Below, one piece after another: positions 41,574-50,248 of a DNA stretch of 64,000 nt. The notes beneath the pieces are model-generated. The model saw only the letters and a list, made by a program, of their open reading frames with translations, did not search any database and was not told the origin of the DNA. Each line of letters starts with the position of its first letter. The stretch's first letter is position 1. The stretch comes from Alphaproteobacteria bacterium. GTDB taxonomy: Bacteria; Pseudomonadota; Alphaproteobacteria; JANSWW01. The position numbers and the translations under genes were made by a program. Location: assembly GCA_024743275.1 (NCBI GenBank), contig JANSWW010000003.1, positions 124,001 to 188,000 of the forward strand, read 5' to 3'.

Positions 41574-41772
41574 CACTTTGTCTCCTCTGGGTGGCTCCCA
41601 TGGATGGCCGGCGCGATGGACGCTGGCTCACTTTCCACTCGCTTGAAACGATACCCTGACCCGGGGTTACCGACAATCCATCAAAAGGGGCGATGAAAGG
41701 CGTGCAAAAGGGGGGGGCTGTGCGATCTGCCGGCTGGGCTTAGGATGATTCGGCACCGGCAGAGCAGGGGGT

Positions 41773-42786
41773 ATGGGAATGCTTGAACGCGGGCAATGGG
41801 CCTTGGCAGCAGCGCTTGTCGCGTTGGCCGGTGCCGTCCTCTTTTTCGCCCTGGAACTTGCGGCCGTGCGCAAGGTGGCGCCCGAGTTCATGACCCAATT
41901 GAAGGCGACCGCGGAAGCGGTGGAGCCGGTGGCGGCGGAGATCGGTCGGGCAACCGGCACCGTTCCGGACATCCTTGCCGAATCCGAGGCCATCCGGGCG
42001 GCCCTCCCGCCGATCCTCGATGAGATCGCCGCCGCCCGCGCCGCCGTCGACAAGGCATTGGCGGAAAGTGCGGCGGTGCGGGCGGCGATGCCGGATCTTT
42101 TGGCCGAAAGCACGGCGCTGCGCGAAACCGTCCCGGGTATTCTGACCGAGGTGGCGGAGGCCCGCGCCGCCCTTGACCGGGCCGTGTCGGAAATGGCGGA
42201 GGCCCGGCAAACTCTTCCAGATTTGCTTGCCAGCGTCGATGCGACGGCGGTCGCCCTCGACAAGGCGGCGCTGGAAATCGAGGCGGTCCGTCCTCTTATC
42301 CCCGAGGTGCTCGATGAGGCCGTAGCGATCCGCAACCGCATCGATCCCACCTTAGACCGCCTGGATGCCGTGGTCGCGAATGCCAGGAGCGCCGGCCAGG
42401 AGGCCTCGGAGGGTGCCGTTTCCGGTCTGCTGACCGGCATCCTGAAAGCGCCCTTCTCGCTGTTCGGCGGTTTCGGTGGGGGCGACGATCTGCGCAGCCT
42501 CGCCGGAACGGAGATGCTGACCCAGGACGATTTCGTTCTGGCGCGGGAGGCCTTCTGGGACCTGGACCTGGACCGGGCGGGTGACAGCGCGCTGTGGCGG
42601 AACCCGGAAACCGGCCTTGAGGGGAGCCTGACCGTGGTCGGGGCTGCGGACGATGTGGGGGAGGGATGCCGGCGCATCCGCAACATCGTTTCGCGGTCCG
42701 GCGAGCCCCTAACGGACAAGGTCTTGACCCTTTGTCCCGCGGAGGAGGGGCGCTGGGGGATCGTTGACCGATCGGGGCAGCGGTAA
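41773..42786 (+). CDS. Membrane-anchored coiled-coil protein with C-terminal surface-antigen-like domain
   Basis: 337 residues. One N-terminal membrane helix (WALAAALVALAGAVLFFALE) anchors a long Ala/Glu-rich helical rod (~residues 45-205) built from repeats with LPDLLAES, VPGILTEV and IPEVLDEA at ~21-residue spacing. A Gly-rich hinge (FGGFGGGDD) leads to a ~90-residue C-terminal domain with SALWRNPETGLEGSLTV, GCRRIRN and LCPAEEGRWGIV. This resembles the RT0821-like domain of the divergent neighbour. The C-terminal domain probably sits in the periplasm. ATG 41779 is an alternative start with better spacing to AGGGGG. Confidence 0.65.
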   Translation: MGMLERGQWALAAALVALAGAVLFFALELAAVRKVAPEFMTQLKATAEAVEPVAAEIGRATGTVPDILAESEAIRAALPPILDEIAAARAAVDKALAESAAVRAAMPDLLAESTALRETVPGILTEVAEARAALDRAVSEMAEARQTLPDLLASVDATAVALDKAALEIEAVRPLIPEVLDEAVAIRNRIDPTLDRLDAVVANARSAGQEASEGAVSGLLTGILKAPFSLFGGFGGGDDLRSLAGTEMLTQDDFVLAREAFWDLDLDRAGDSALWRNPETGLEGSLTVVGAADDVGEGCRRIRNIVSRSGEPLTDKVLTLCPAEEGRWGIVDRSGQR

Positions 42787-42798
42787 CGGCGGCGATAC

Positions 42799-42812
42799 GA
42801 TAGCGCGCTATC
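42799..42812. repeat. Perfect 14-bp palindrome between convergent genes
   Basis: GATAGCGCGCTATC lies in the 31-nt gap between the stops of the coiled-coil gene (42786) and the prenyl synthase gene (42818). There is no T-tract. It may be a protein-binding site or a weak bidirectional stop. Confidence 0.5.
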
Positions 42813-42817
42813 CGTCG

Positions 42818-43846
42818 CTAGCCTTGCTGTGCCACCCCGCCGCGGTTGACGGTATAGGCGATGAGGTCCGCCATCAGCCCTCTGACCGGCGTCTCGGGGA
42901 CGGTTTCCAGGCATTCCGCCCCCTCGCGGGCATAGCGCCGAGCATCGCCATAGGTCTCGAAGAAGCTTGCGGACCCGATCACCTCCTCGATGGCCTTGGC
43001 GATCGCGGCCTCCCCGTCCAACTCGCCGCGTATGACGCGTGCGATGTGGCTTTCCGGGCCCCGTTCCTCCATCGCCTTGATGATCGGCAGAGTGAGCCGC
43101 CGCATCCGCACATCGGCCCCCGGTTCCTTGCCCTCGCTGACGCTGTTGACCGTGAAATCGGCGAGGTCGTCCATGATTTGAAAGGCGCGGCCGAGCAGCC
43201 GGCCATAGCGGCCCAGCCTCATGACATGCCGCTTGCGGCCCCGCATCAGGGCCGCGCCGGATTCGCAGGCGAGTTGAAAGAGGACCGATGTCTTGCGGTC
43301 GATGGTCTTGATATAGCGGTTCTTGAGCCGTGTCGGGGACCAGGTCGGATCGGTGGTCAGTTCGTCGATCTCGCCGCAGCAGATGCGCGATCCGGCGTCC
43401 AACACCATTTCGACCAGGTACATGTCCTCCTGGGCATCGATGGCGCCGGCGAAGCACTTCACGGCGTTGACGAATTGCAGATCGCCGACCAGCAGGGCGA
43501 TGTCCGGACCCCGTGCGGCGTTGACCGACGGCAGGCCCCGGCGCTTCGGGGCCCGGTCGACGATGTCGTCGTGGATCAGGGTCGCGACATGGAGCATCTC
43601 CAGCGAGGCGGCCGCCTTGTAGACCCTGCTCGGCATCGGCTCGGTTGCCGGCAGCGTCGAGACGGCCCGTGCGGCCATCAGCAACAGCAGCGGCCTTAGT
43701 TTCTTGCCGCGATTGTAAAGCTCGTATTCGACATCCGAGAGATAGTCCCGCATCGGTTCGATGGCCGCCGTCAGCGCCGCCCTGAACAGGGTCAGGTCGT
43801 CGGCGAGCAGGACATGGGCGTCGTCCAGCGGGCTCGGCTTATTCAT
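42818..43846 (-). CDS. Long-chain all-trans polyprenyl diphosphate synthase
   Basis: 342 residues of the class I trans-prenyltransferase fold. GKKLRP lies near residue 48; the first Asp-rich motif is LIHDDIVDRAPKRRG near 90 and the second is QIMDDLADF near 223. Ala five residues before the first DD matches long-chain (C40-C50) enzymes such as IspB rather than short-chain ones. It condenses isopentenyl diphosphate in the cytoplasm. Its ATG overlaps the stop of the upstream 1313-residue gene by 8 nt, so it is translationally coupled to the TULIP-like operon; that is unusual for a quinone-pathway enzyme. Confidence 0.9.
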   Translation of the reverse strand: MNKPSPLDDAHVLLADDLTLFRAALTAAIEPMRDYLSDVEYELYNRGKKLRPLLLLMAARAVSTLPATEPMPSRVYKAAASLEMLHVATLIHDDIVDRAPKRRGLPSVNAARGPDIALLVGDLQFVNAVKCFAGAIDAQEDMYLVEMVLDAGSRICCGEIDELTTDPTWSPTRLKNRYIKTIDRKTSVLFQLACESGAALMRGRKRHVMRLGRYGRLLGRAFQIMDDLADFTVNSVSEGKEPGADVRMRRLTLPIIKAMEERGPESHIARVIRGELDGEAAIAKAIEEVIGSASFFETYGDARRYAREGAECLETVPETPVRGLMADLIAYTVNRGGVAQQG

Positions 43847-46800
43847 TCTTGAGGCTGTCCATCAGCGCTTCCCGGGACAGGCGTCGGTAGCGGCTCAGCA
43901 CCGGAATCGCGACCCGTATCTGCTCGCGCAGGCCCGGACTCGCCCGATGGGCGACGGCGATAAGCGCCAGGATGCTCGTCTGCAGGACCAATTGCAGGTC
44001 GCGCCCGCCCTCCGGCGACCGTTCCAGGGCTGCGAGCCGCGCCCGTATGGTCGGATGATGGGCGAGCAGGCGCCAGATCTCGTCGCCATAGCCGTAGCGA
44101 AGATAGAGCAGTTGCCGGCCTTCCTCGGTCCCGGTCAGCATGAACCGCATGTCCCGGAGTGAGGGGTGGTCGGCCCCGGTTTCAGAGGCCGCCGCATTAG
44201 CCGAGGCCATGGCGCAATCCTGCACCAGGTCCTCGACGATGGTGACCGCCTCGTCATAGGTCTTGTGGAAGAAGCTCGTGAGCGCGCTGACGATCTGATC
44301 GAATTCGGCGCCGATATCCTTCAGATACTGGGCCGCGTCCTCGGCGCCCGTCTCGAAGTAGTTGGCAAGCGCGTTGGCGACATTGTCGATGTCGTCGGCA
44401 AGCTCGCCCAGGGCGTTCTTGATCGCGTCGATCCACTTCGAGACATCGCTCAGGATGTCCGCGAATACCTTCTTCACGTTGTTCTCGAGCCAGGAGAGGA
44501 TCGCCGAGCCGAGCTTCGAGAGGTCGCTGGCGATATCGCCCAGGTCCAGGGTGAAGTGCAGATCGAACTTCGGCAGGCCGCCCCACTCGAAGGTGAGATG
44601 CATGGAAAGCGACACGTCGCTGCCGACGGTGATGGAGGCCCCGAGATCGGCTTTCGGTCCGTCGATATGGACTTTCGGGATCAGCGTGATGCCATCGACC
44701 TTCAATGGCCCCAGGGTGACGTCAAGGTTGAAGTCGATATCGGCGCCGGCGGTGAAGTTCTTGTCGTCGATCAGGTGGCAGTTGAGGGTGTAGCCGTAGA
44801 TGTCGAGGAACTTGGTCTCGATGTCGAAGTCGAAGCTGGATTTGGCCGCCTTGGCGTTGACCGATTCGGTCAGGCCCAGAACCTCGACCTTGCCGTCCAG
44901 GGTGAAATAGGGCGGCGACCCGTCGGCCGCCCAGCTTTCGAGCGTCAGAAGCGGGGTGCCGTTGGCCAACGCAATGCGGTTGGCCCGCTGGAGGGCCGCC
45001 AGTTGGGTTGTGTCGATGGACCCGCTCGGCCCCTTGCTGGCGTCGTCCGCCGCAGACAGGGTGAAGACGTCGAGCAGGGTGATCGGCTTGCTGATGCTGC
45101 CGCTGGCGATGATCCCCTTGGAGAACTCGACCTCGATGTTGAAGTCCGCCTCCCAGGAGAAGATATCGATGTCGGCGATGATCCCGATACCTTGCGGAAA
45201 GGTGGCGCTCTTGCCGTCGGTGGTGACCGTGGCGCCGGCCGGATCGGCGACGACCCAGAACGCGATTTCCTTGAAGCCGATATCGTCGAGGATCGGCACG
45301 TCGCTGAGATCGAGATCGGTGAAGGTGGAGATCAGATCGCCGAGGGTCAGCTCCTGCCCCTGGCCGTCCTTGAGTTCGAACAGGAAGAAATCCGGCTCCT
45401 CGAAGTCGACGATGCTGCCGGCGATTTCGAAGATGATCGAATCTCCGTTGTGGCCGACCTCGAACTGGCCCTCCAGCATAATGGTCAGCCCGATCTCGTC
45501 GACCGTGATGCCGAGTCCGAAGGAATCGATCGTCAGGCCGGTGATGCCGAACGGGTCTTTCCAATGCTCGATCTGGATGGTCACGGTCAGTTTCGGCGCA
45601 GGTCCGACGGTGATCGTGCCGTCGCCCTCGAGCCCGATGCTCTCACCATGGACGTTGAGGGTCGCCTGAATGTCGATGGTGGCGGTGATCGGCGGCCCTT
45701 CCTGGATGGTTAGGCCGAGCTCCTTGAAGGCGAGCGCGTTGGTCGACGGGCTGCCGGGCAGGGTCGCCTTGAATTCGGACTTCGACGGATCGCCCTCGTC
45801 GATGACCAGCAGAAGGTCCAGCTTGATGTCGTCGTTGAACAGCTTCGAGACCGGGCCGACGATGTCGCCGGTGAGCTCCAGGGAGGCGAAGAAGGTGAAC
45901 CCCTCGTCGACGCTGGCCGGCAGGGCCGGCAGTTTGATGTCCGGCAGATTGACGCTGTTGCTGCCCTTCATGGTCGAGACGATGACGCCTTCGTCGTCGA
46001 TGGTGATGTCGTTCAGGATCCCGTTCAGTCCCGACCAGAGGTCGCCCGGCGACCACTTCTCCGTCACCACCAGGCCGGTGATGACGCCATAGGTTCCCTG
46101 GGCCTTGCGGAGATCGAAATAGGCCGCGCCCACGGTGGTTTCGTTGACCGCGGCGGAGCCCGAGAAGGAGAACTCGTAAAGCTCGCTGGTCGTGTTCAGC
46201 GTGATCGCCACATCGATGTTGTCGAAGGTGACGGTCACGCCGCTGATGATCTGGGTATGGGTGATTTCCTGGGCGAGCTTGCCGAGGTCCAGCTTTTCGA
46301 TGTTGCCCTTGAGCTGGAAGTCGCCCGGGAGGGTCCAACGCGTCGAGAAGGTGGCGTCCCCCGCACCGCCACCGAGATCCAGATCGCCGTTCGCCCCGAT
46401 CGTGCCGCTGGTCTTCGACGATTCGTAGTCGAGCGACAGGTAGGCCTCGGTCAGGGTGAGGGTCGTGAACCCGATCGGGACCGACCAGTCGCCGGTGAGG
46501 CCGGTGGTGAGCTGAAAGCTCTTCGGATCCGTCTGTCCGCCGAAATTCAGTTCGTTGAGGACAAGCGTCGTCCCGTCGAGGCCGAAGGAGGGAATGAAGT
46601 TTTGGACGAACGGCACCAGGTCGATCGTCGTCCCCTCGACCAGTCCGCCGGACACGCTGAACTTCGGGGCGGTGGCCGACAGGGCGATGTCGCCCCCGCC
46701 GACCTCGAACAGGCCGTCGAGTGTGGCGATGACCGAGGACTTCTCCACATTCACCGTGAAGACGATGTCGATCTGGTCGATGGTGATCTGGCTGTAGACC

Positions 46801-47780
46801 GGCCAGGGGGCGGTGGTGCCGAGATCGATCGCCACCGTGGTTATCTTCTTTGTCTTTGGCATCAACAGGAAGGTCAGGGACTTGAGCGCGAAGTTGCTGC
46901 CCGGATCGAACCCGTCCGACGGCAAACTGCCGGCGAAATCGATGCCCGGCAGCATCGTGGCGAAATCGGAGAAGGCGACCTCGGAGAGCTGGGTCGTGTT
47001 GGCCGTGATCGGCACGCCGCCGGAGGGGGCGGTGATGTCCATCGTGATCGGAAGCTGCACCCCGGCCAGCGGGATCGTCGAAGCGAGATCGAGGGATGTC
47101 TTGGGGCTGTAATAGGGGGACGCCGCCTGGCTGCCGCCACTTACCGAAAGCGGCTGAGGCGTCGTCAGGACCGGTTTGCAGGCCACGACCAAGTCGAGGG
47201 CGAGTTTGCCCAGCACCGGCAGGGTCTGTTCGGCCAAGGTCAGGGACAGGCTGAAATCCGGAACCGCATGGCTTTGGCCGATCGCCCCGGCCATCGAGGC
47301 GACGCCGTTGTCGCCAAGGAGCCACAGAATGGTCTGCCAGTCGTCGGACAGCGTGAGGTCGCCCTTGAAATTGAGCCCTTTCTTGAGGCTCCCCGCCGCG
47401 ACGGAGGTGAGGGTGAGCGTGCCGTTGGCCACGGTGATCTTGCTGATCCAGAGATTCGCCAGGACCGGCCAGCCGGTGGCGAAGGTCCAGTCGGACGCCA
47501 GGGTGGCGGTCAGGGTCAGCACGGTGTCCTGCCCTGACGGGCTGAAATCCGCATCGACGGTGAGGCCGGCGAGCGGGGCGCCGCTGCAGGTCGCGCCCTT
47601 GATCGTGACCGCCTCGCCGTCTTTGGTCAGGGTCACACCGGTGAGATCGAGTTGCCCATTCGCGAAATAGGTCGTGAGAACGTCCTGGATGCCGCCGCTG
47701 CCGAAAGCGTTGGCGGGCAAGGTCAGGGTCGTTCCCGAAAGATGGGTGTTCAGCGTGTCGTAGATGCTGGTCGAGGCCAT
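43839..47780 (-). CDS. 1313-residue beta-rich protein, possibly DUF6603-like, with helical C-terminus
   Basis: No signal peptide. Residues ~1-1080 are alternating hydrophobic beta-strands in long repeat-like sheets (FSVSGGLVEGTTIDLVPFV, LTLTEAYLSLDYESS, DLDLGGGAGDATFSTRW). The style resembles the large uncharacterised proteins called DUF6603 (recalled, not searched) or repetitive lipid-groove proteins. Residues ~1080-1190 are amphipathic helices (AILSWLENNVKKVFADILSD, WIDAIKNALGELADDIDNVA). The last ~110 residues are a separate helical domain. GAGGAG precedes the ATG. It lies 16 nt after the DNase-fold gene and overlaps the prenyl synthase gene. Function unknown; lipid or membrane interaction is a hypothesis. 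Confidence 0.75.
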   Translation of the reverse strand: MASTSIYDTLNTHLSGTTLTLPANAFGSGGIQDVLTTYFANGQLDLTGVTLTKDGEAVTIKGATCSGAPLAGLTVDADFSPSGQDTVLTLTATLASDWTFATGWPVLANLWISKITVANGTLTLTSVAAGSLKKGLNFKGDLTLSDDWQTILWLLGDNGVASMAGAIGQSHAVPDFSLSLTLAEQTLPVLGKLALDLVVACKPVLTTPQPLSVSGGSQAASPYYSPKTSLDLASTIPLAGVQLPITMDITAPSGGVPITANTTQLSEVAFSDFATMLPGIDFAGSLPSDGFDPGSNFALKSLTFLLMPKTKKITTVAIDLGTTAPWPVYSQITIDQIDIVFTVNVEKSSVIATLDGLFEVGGGDIALSATAPKFSVSGGLVEGTTIDLVPFVQNFIPSFGLDGTTLVLNELNFGGQTDPKSFQLTTGLTGDWSVPIGFTTLTLTEAYLSLDYESSKTSGTIGANGDLDLGGGAGDATFSTRWTLPGDFQLKGNIEKLDLGKLAQEITHTQIISGVTVTFDNIDVAITLNTTSELYEFSFSGSAAVNETTVGAAYFDLRKAQGTYGVITGLVVTEKWSPGDLWSGLNGILNDITIDDEGVIVSTMKGSNSVNLPDIKLPALPASVDEGFTFFASLELTGDIVGPVSKLFNDDIKLDLLLVIDEGDPSKSEFKATLPGSPSTNALAFKELGLTIQEGPPITATIDIQATLNVHGESIGLEGDGTITVGPAPKLTVTIQIEHWKDPFGITGLTIDSFGLGITVDEIGLTIMLEGQFEVGHNGDSIIFEIAGSIVDFEEPDFFLFELKDGQGQELTLGDLISTFTDLDLSDVPILDDIGFKEIAFWVVADPAGATVTTDGKSATFPQGIGIIADIDIFSWEADFNIEVEFSKGIIASGSISKPITLLDVFTLSAADDASKGPSGSIDTTQLAALQRANRIALANGTPLLTLESWAADGSPPYFTLDGKVEVLGLTESVNAKAAKSSFDFDIETKFLDIYGYTLNCHLIDDKNFTAGADIDFNLDVTLGPLKVDGITLIPKVHIDGPKADLGASITVGSDVSLSMHLTFEWGGLPKFDLHFTLDLGDIASDLSKLGSAILSWLENNVKKVFADILSDVSKWIDAIKNALGELADDIDNVANALANYFETGAEDAAQYLKDIGAEFDQIVSALTSFFHKTYDEAVTIVEDLVQDCAMASANAAASETGADHPSLRDMRFMLTGTEEGRQLLYLRYGYGDEIWRLLAHHPTIRARLAALERSPEGGRDLQLVLQTSILALIAVAHRASPGLREQIRVAIPVLSRYRRLSREALMDSLKNE

Positions 47781-47796
47781 GGTCCGGCTCCTCGTT

Positions 47797-48861
47797 CTAA
47801 AGATCGATCGAGAGATGGAGCGGGTAGTGGTCGCTGATGCCGTAGCGGACGATCAGCCAGGCCCATATCGCCTCGTCGAGACATTGATTGAGCGGGTCGG
47901 GGAAACAATCCGCGTTGGGGAAGGCCCGGTTGCCGTCGCCGTCGACGAGGTCGAAATTCTGAACGATGCCCCGGACCAGCGAATCGGAATCCATCACCTT
48001 GGCGACGAGATCGATCACCGTGCCCGCGGCGTTGTCGGGATTGATCGTCGAGGCGTAGAAGATGTTGTCGAGTTGCAAGTTGAGATAGGACGCCGCGTCC
48101 GTGGGCCAGGTGTCCGAGTTATCGCCCCATTTCCTCCGGCCGTCCTGGAGCGACACGATATGGGTGTCGTCGGTCGTCATCGCGGTCGTGCCGGCGCCGT
48201 GCTGATCGTCGGCCGGGGGCGCCGGCGGGTTCTCGGCCGCGTCAGTCAGCCATTGATAGGGGCCGGTCTCGCTGTTGACGTCGAGATTGTAGTCTCCGCA
48301 CAGCAGCCGCTCGTAGACGGCCTGGTTCGCGCCCGCATTGTCCACCGCATAGATTTCCGGCGTCATCGCCAGGCTTTGCAGGCCGTTGCGGGCAAAGGTG
48401 TTCGGCGGGGCGTGATAGACCGACACGGCGAAATTGTTGTTGGTGTCCGTTGTGCGGAACCCCATGACCGCCGCGCGGCGGCCGTTGCTGTTGAACCAGT
48501 TACAGGGGAACTCGACGGTGGACAGGCCCGCGTTGAGATTGTTGTGGCCATCGAGAACCGGGGCGAAGGCGCCGCCGGTCCGGTAGATGATGCCATAGCT
48601 CTCCCGGTCGCCCTGGGGACGGGCCTGGACGACATAGTATCGCCAGTCCTCCTCGGTGTATTCGGCCAGGGCCTCGCAGACGCTGTAGCAGACCGCCTCG
48701 GCGGTGGAACTGCTCAACTCCATCAGCGCCAGGATGTCGGCCCCCGCCTGCACGCCGACGATGGCGATCAGACGGACGAGCCGGTAATTGTTGACCGAGT
48801 TCCCGTATTTCTGTGGTCCGAAGACCTCGATGTTCCAGGAGAGGATGTTGATCGTCGCCAT
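47797..48861 (-). CDS. Endonuclease/exonuclease/phosphatase (DNase I-fold) protein
   Basis: 354 residues, no signal peptide. Catalytic motifs of the fold are intact: ILSWNIEVFG near residue 5, ILALMELSS near 43 (metal-binding Glu), GIIYR near 90, VSVYHAPP near 146, LLCGDYNLD near 188 and the C-terminal ISDHYPLHLSIDL. The family includes DNase I, CdtB, sphingomyelinases and phosphoinositide phosphatases; the substrate cannot be told from these motifs. It has a GGGGGAC site and lies between the 433-residue beta-rich gene and the 1313-residue gene, so it is an integral part of the operon. Confidence 0.85.
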   Translation of the reverse strand: MATINILSWNIEVFGPQKYGNSVNNYRLVRLIAIVGVQAGADILALMELSSSTAEAVCYSVCEALAEYTEEDWRYYVVQARPQGDRESYGIIYRTGGAFAPVLDGHNNLNAGLSTVEFPCNWFNSNGRRAAVMGFRTTDTNNNFAVSVYHAPPNTFARNGLQSLAMTPEIYAVDNAGANQAVYERLLCGDYNLDVNSETGPYQWLTDAAENPPAPPADDQHGAGTTAMTTDDTHIVSLQDGRRKWGDNSDTWPTDAASYLNLQLDNIFYASTINPDNAAGTVIDLVAKVMDSDSLVRGIVQNFDLVDGDGNRAFPNADCFPDPLNQCLDEAIWAWLIVRYGISDHYPLHLSIDL

Positions 48862-48879
48862 CGGCCCGTCCCCCGCGGC

Positions 48880-50181
48880 TCAGCTCGAGATCGTGACGTT
48901 GCCGACCACGCCGAGATAACCGCCGACATTGGTCTTTCCGAGACCGGTCGGCGTCATGGTGATGTTCTTGCCGTCGATCGAGACCGTCGCCGTCGGGATG
49001 TCGAAGCTGTCGACGTTGATGCCCTTGAGGAAGCCGGTGACCAGCGGGGTCAGGCTGGTGACCACGCCGTCGATGATGGCGGAGATCAGCCAGCCCACGA
49101 CCTTGGCCGGGATCGAGCCCGTGGGGCTGACGACGATGGTGAACGGATTGACGCTGGCGGTGACCAGATTGACCTTGCTGCCGCTGATCTGCAGGTCGAT
49201 GACGACCGACGGATCGGGGGTGGCGTGGGCGTTGAAGCCGAGCCCGATCGGCACGAACACGATCTTCACCCCGGCGGAGACGTCCCCGTTCAAGGTGAAG
49301 GTCCCGGCGACATCCGTGCCCTGGATCGATGTGTGGGGGTTGGTGAGCGACAGCCCGTAGCCCCAATGATAGCCGGCCCAGTCGTCGCCGCCACTGCCGT
49401 GATCGCTGAACTTGTTGGTCGCCGAGGCGAGCGCGACCTCGACCTGGGCCTGGATCATGTTCGGCCCCAGCAGGGCGAAGAAGTTGTCCGACGGCCAGGG
49501 GAAGGTGCCGTCCGGCGGCGGCGGCGTGCCGGCGGCGGCGAGGTTGCTCGCCAGAATGACGGAATCATTGACGATCCCGACCGACGGGGTGGCGATCGAG
49601 ACGCTGCCGACCGAGATCGGCGGCAGATCGGTGCTGGAGAAGATGCTCTGCAGGGCGGTCTTCAAGGCCGGGTCGACCACATGGGTCACCAGATATTGCT
49701 GCACCGGATCCTGCTGCGGCGCGGCGCTGACCGACATAACGGTGAAGGTCAGCTTGTCGCCGGAGATTTCGGCCGTGCACTGCGCGGAAAACGGCAGTTT
49801 GAGCGTGGTCGTCGGCGCCCCTTTGGAGGACAGGGTGATATCGACCTCGGAGAAGCTCACCGTGAAGCTGGGCGTTTCCGCCGCCAGAAGCGGGATCGCC
49901 CGCTTCAATTCGACCGCCTTCGGATCGTCCGCCGACATCGGCATGGCGAGCGAGTCGTTGAGCCGGTCGGTCAAAAGGTCGGTGACCGCGTCGGCGGAGG
50001 CGGGTTTGGAGAGATCGAAGGTCGGCGCCGCTTTGACGTCCCAGGCGACCGTGTAGTCCACGCTCTTATAGGACGAGTCCTGCGTGCCTTTGAACGGACC
50101 CGGATAGATCGCGGCGTAGACCGCCTTGCTGCCCGCGTCGAGCTGGGCCTGATTGATGCCGAGGGCGATATCGAAAGACAT
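48880..50181 (-). CDS. TULIP-like beta-rich protein of the leaderless operon
   Basis: 433 residues, leaderless. The N-terminal part (DIALGINQAQLDAGSKAVYA, FDLSKPASADAVTDLLTDRL) and strand/helix alternation such as FTVSFSEVDITLSSKG resemble tubular lipid-binding (TULIP/BPI-like) folds. Hydrophobic helix KVVGWLISAIIDGVVTSLTP near 370 is followed by the INVDSFDIPTATVSI strand typical of the end of such a domain. GGGGGAG lies upstream of the ATG. It sits between the 450-residue paralogue-containing genes and the DNase-fold gene. The fold assignment is pattern-based inference only. Confidence 0.6.
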   Translation of the reverse strand: MSFDIALGINQAQLDAGSKAVYAAIYPGPFKGTQDSSYKSVDYTVAWDVKAAPTFDLSKPASADAVTDLLTDRLNDSLAMPMSADDPKAVELKRAIPLLAAETPSFTVSFSEVDITLSSKGAPTTTLKLPFSAQCTAEISGDKLTFTVMSVSAAPQQDPVQQYLVTHVVDPALKTALQSIFSSTDLPPISVGSVSIATPSVGIVNDSVILASNLAAAGTPPPPDGTFPWPSDNFFALLGPNMIQAQVEVALASATNKFSDHGSGGDDWAGYHWGYGLSLTNPHTSIQGTDVAGTFTLNGDVSAGVKIVFVPIGLGFNAHATPDPSVVIDLQISGSKVNLVTASVNPFTIVVSPTGSIPAKVVGWLISAIIDGVVTSLTPLVTGFLKGINVDSFDIPTATVSIDGKNITMTPTGLGKTNVGGYLGVVGNVTISS

Positions 50182-50248
50182 GACTGTTGCTCCCCCTGGC
50201 GCCGGGGCGCCCGGCGCGATGGTTGATGGATGGACGCCCGGCGGCGGG

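Noticed and set aside
47764..50226. 820-codon open frame on the + strand opposite the operon
   Set aside because: It is a mirror of the - strand genes, rich in Arg/Asp/Gly/Val repeats, and has no recognisable domain; the - strand products have clear folds, motifs and ribosome sites.
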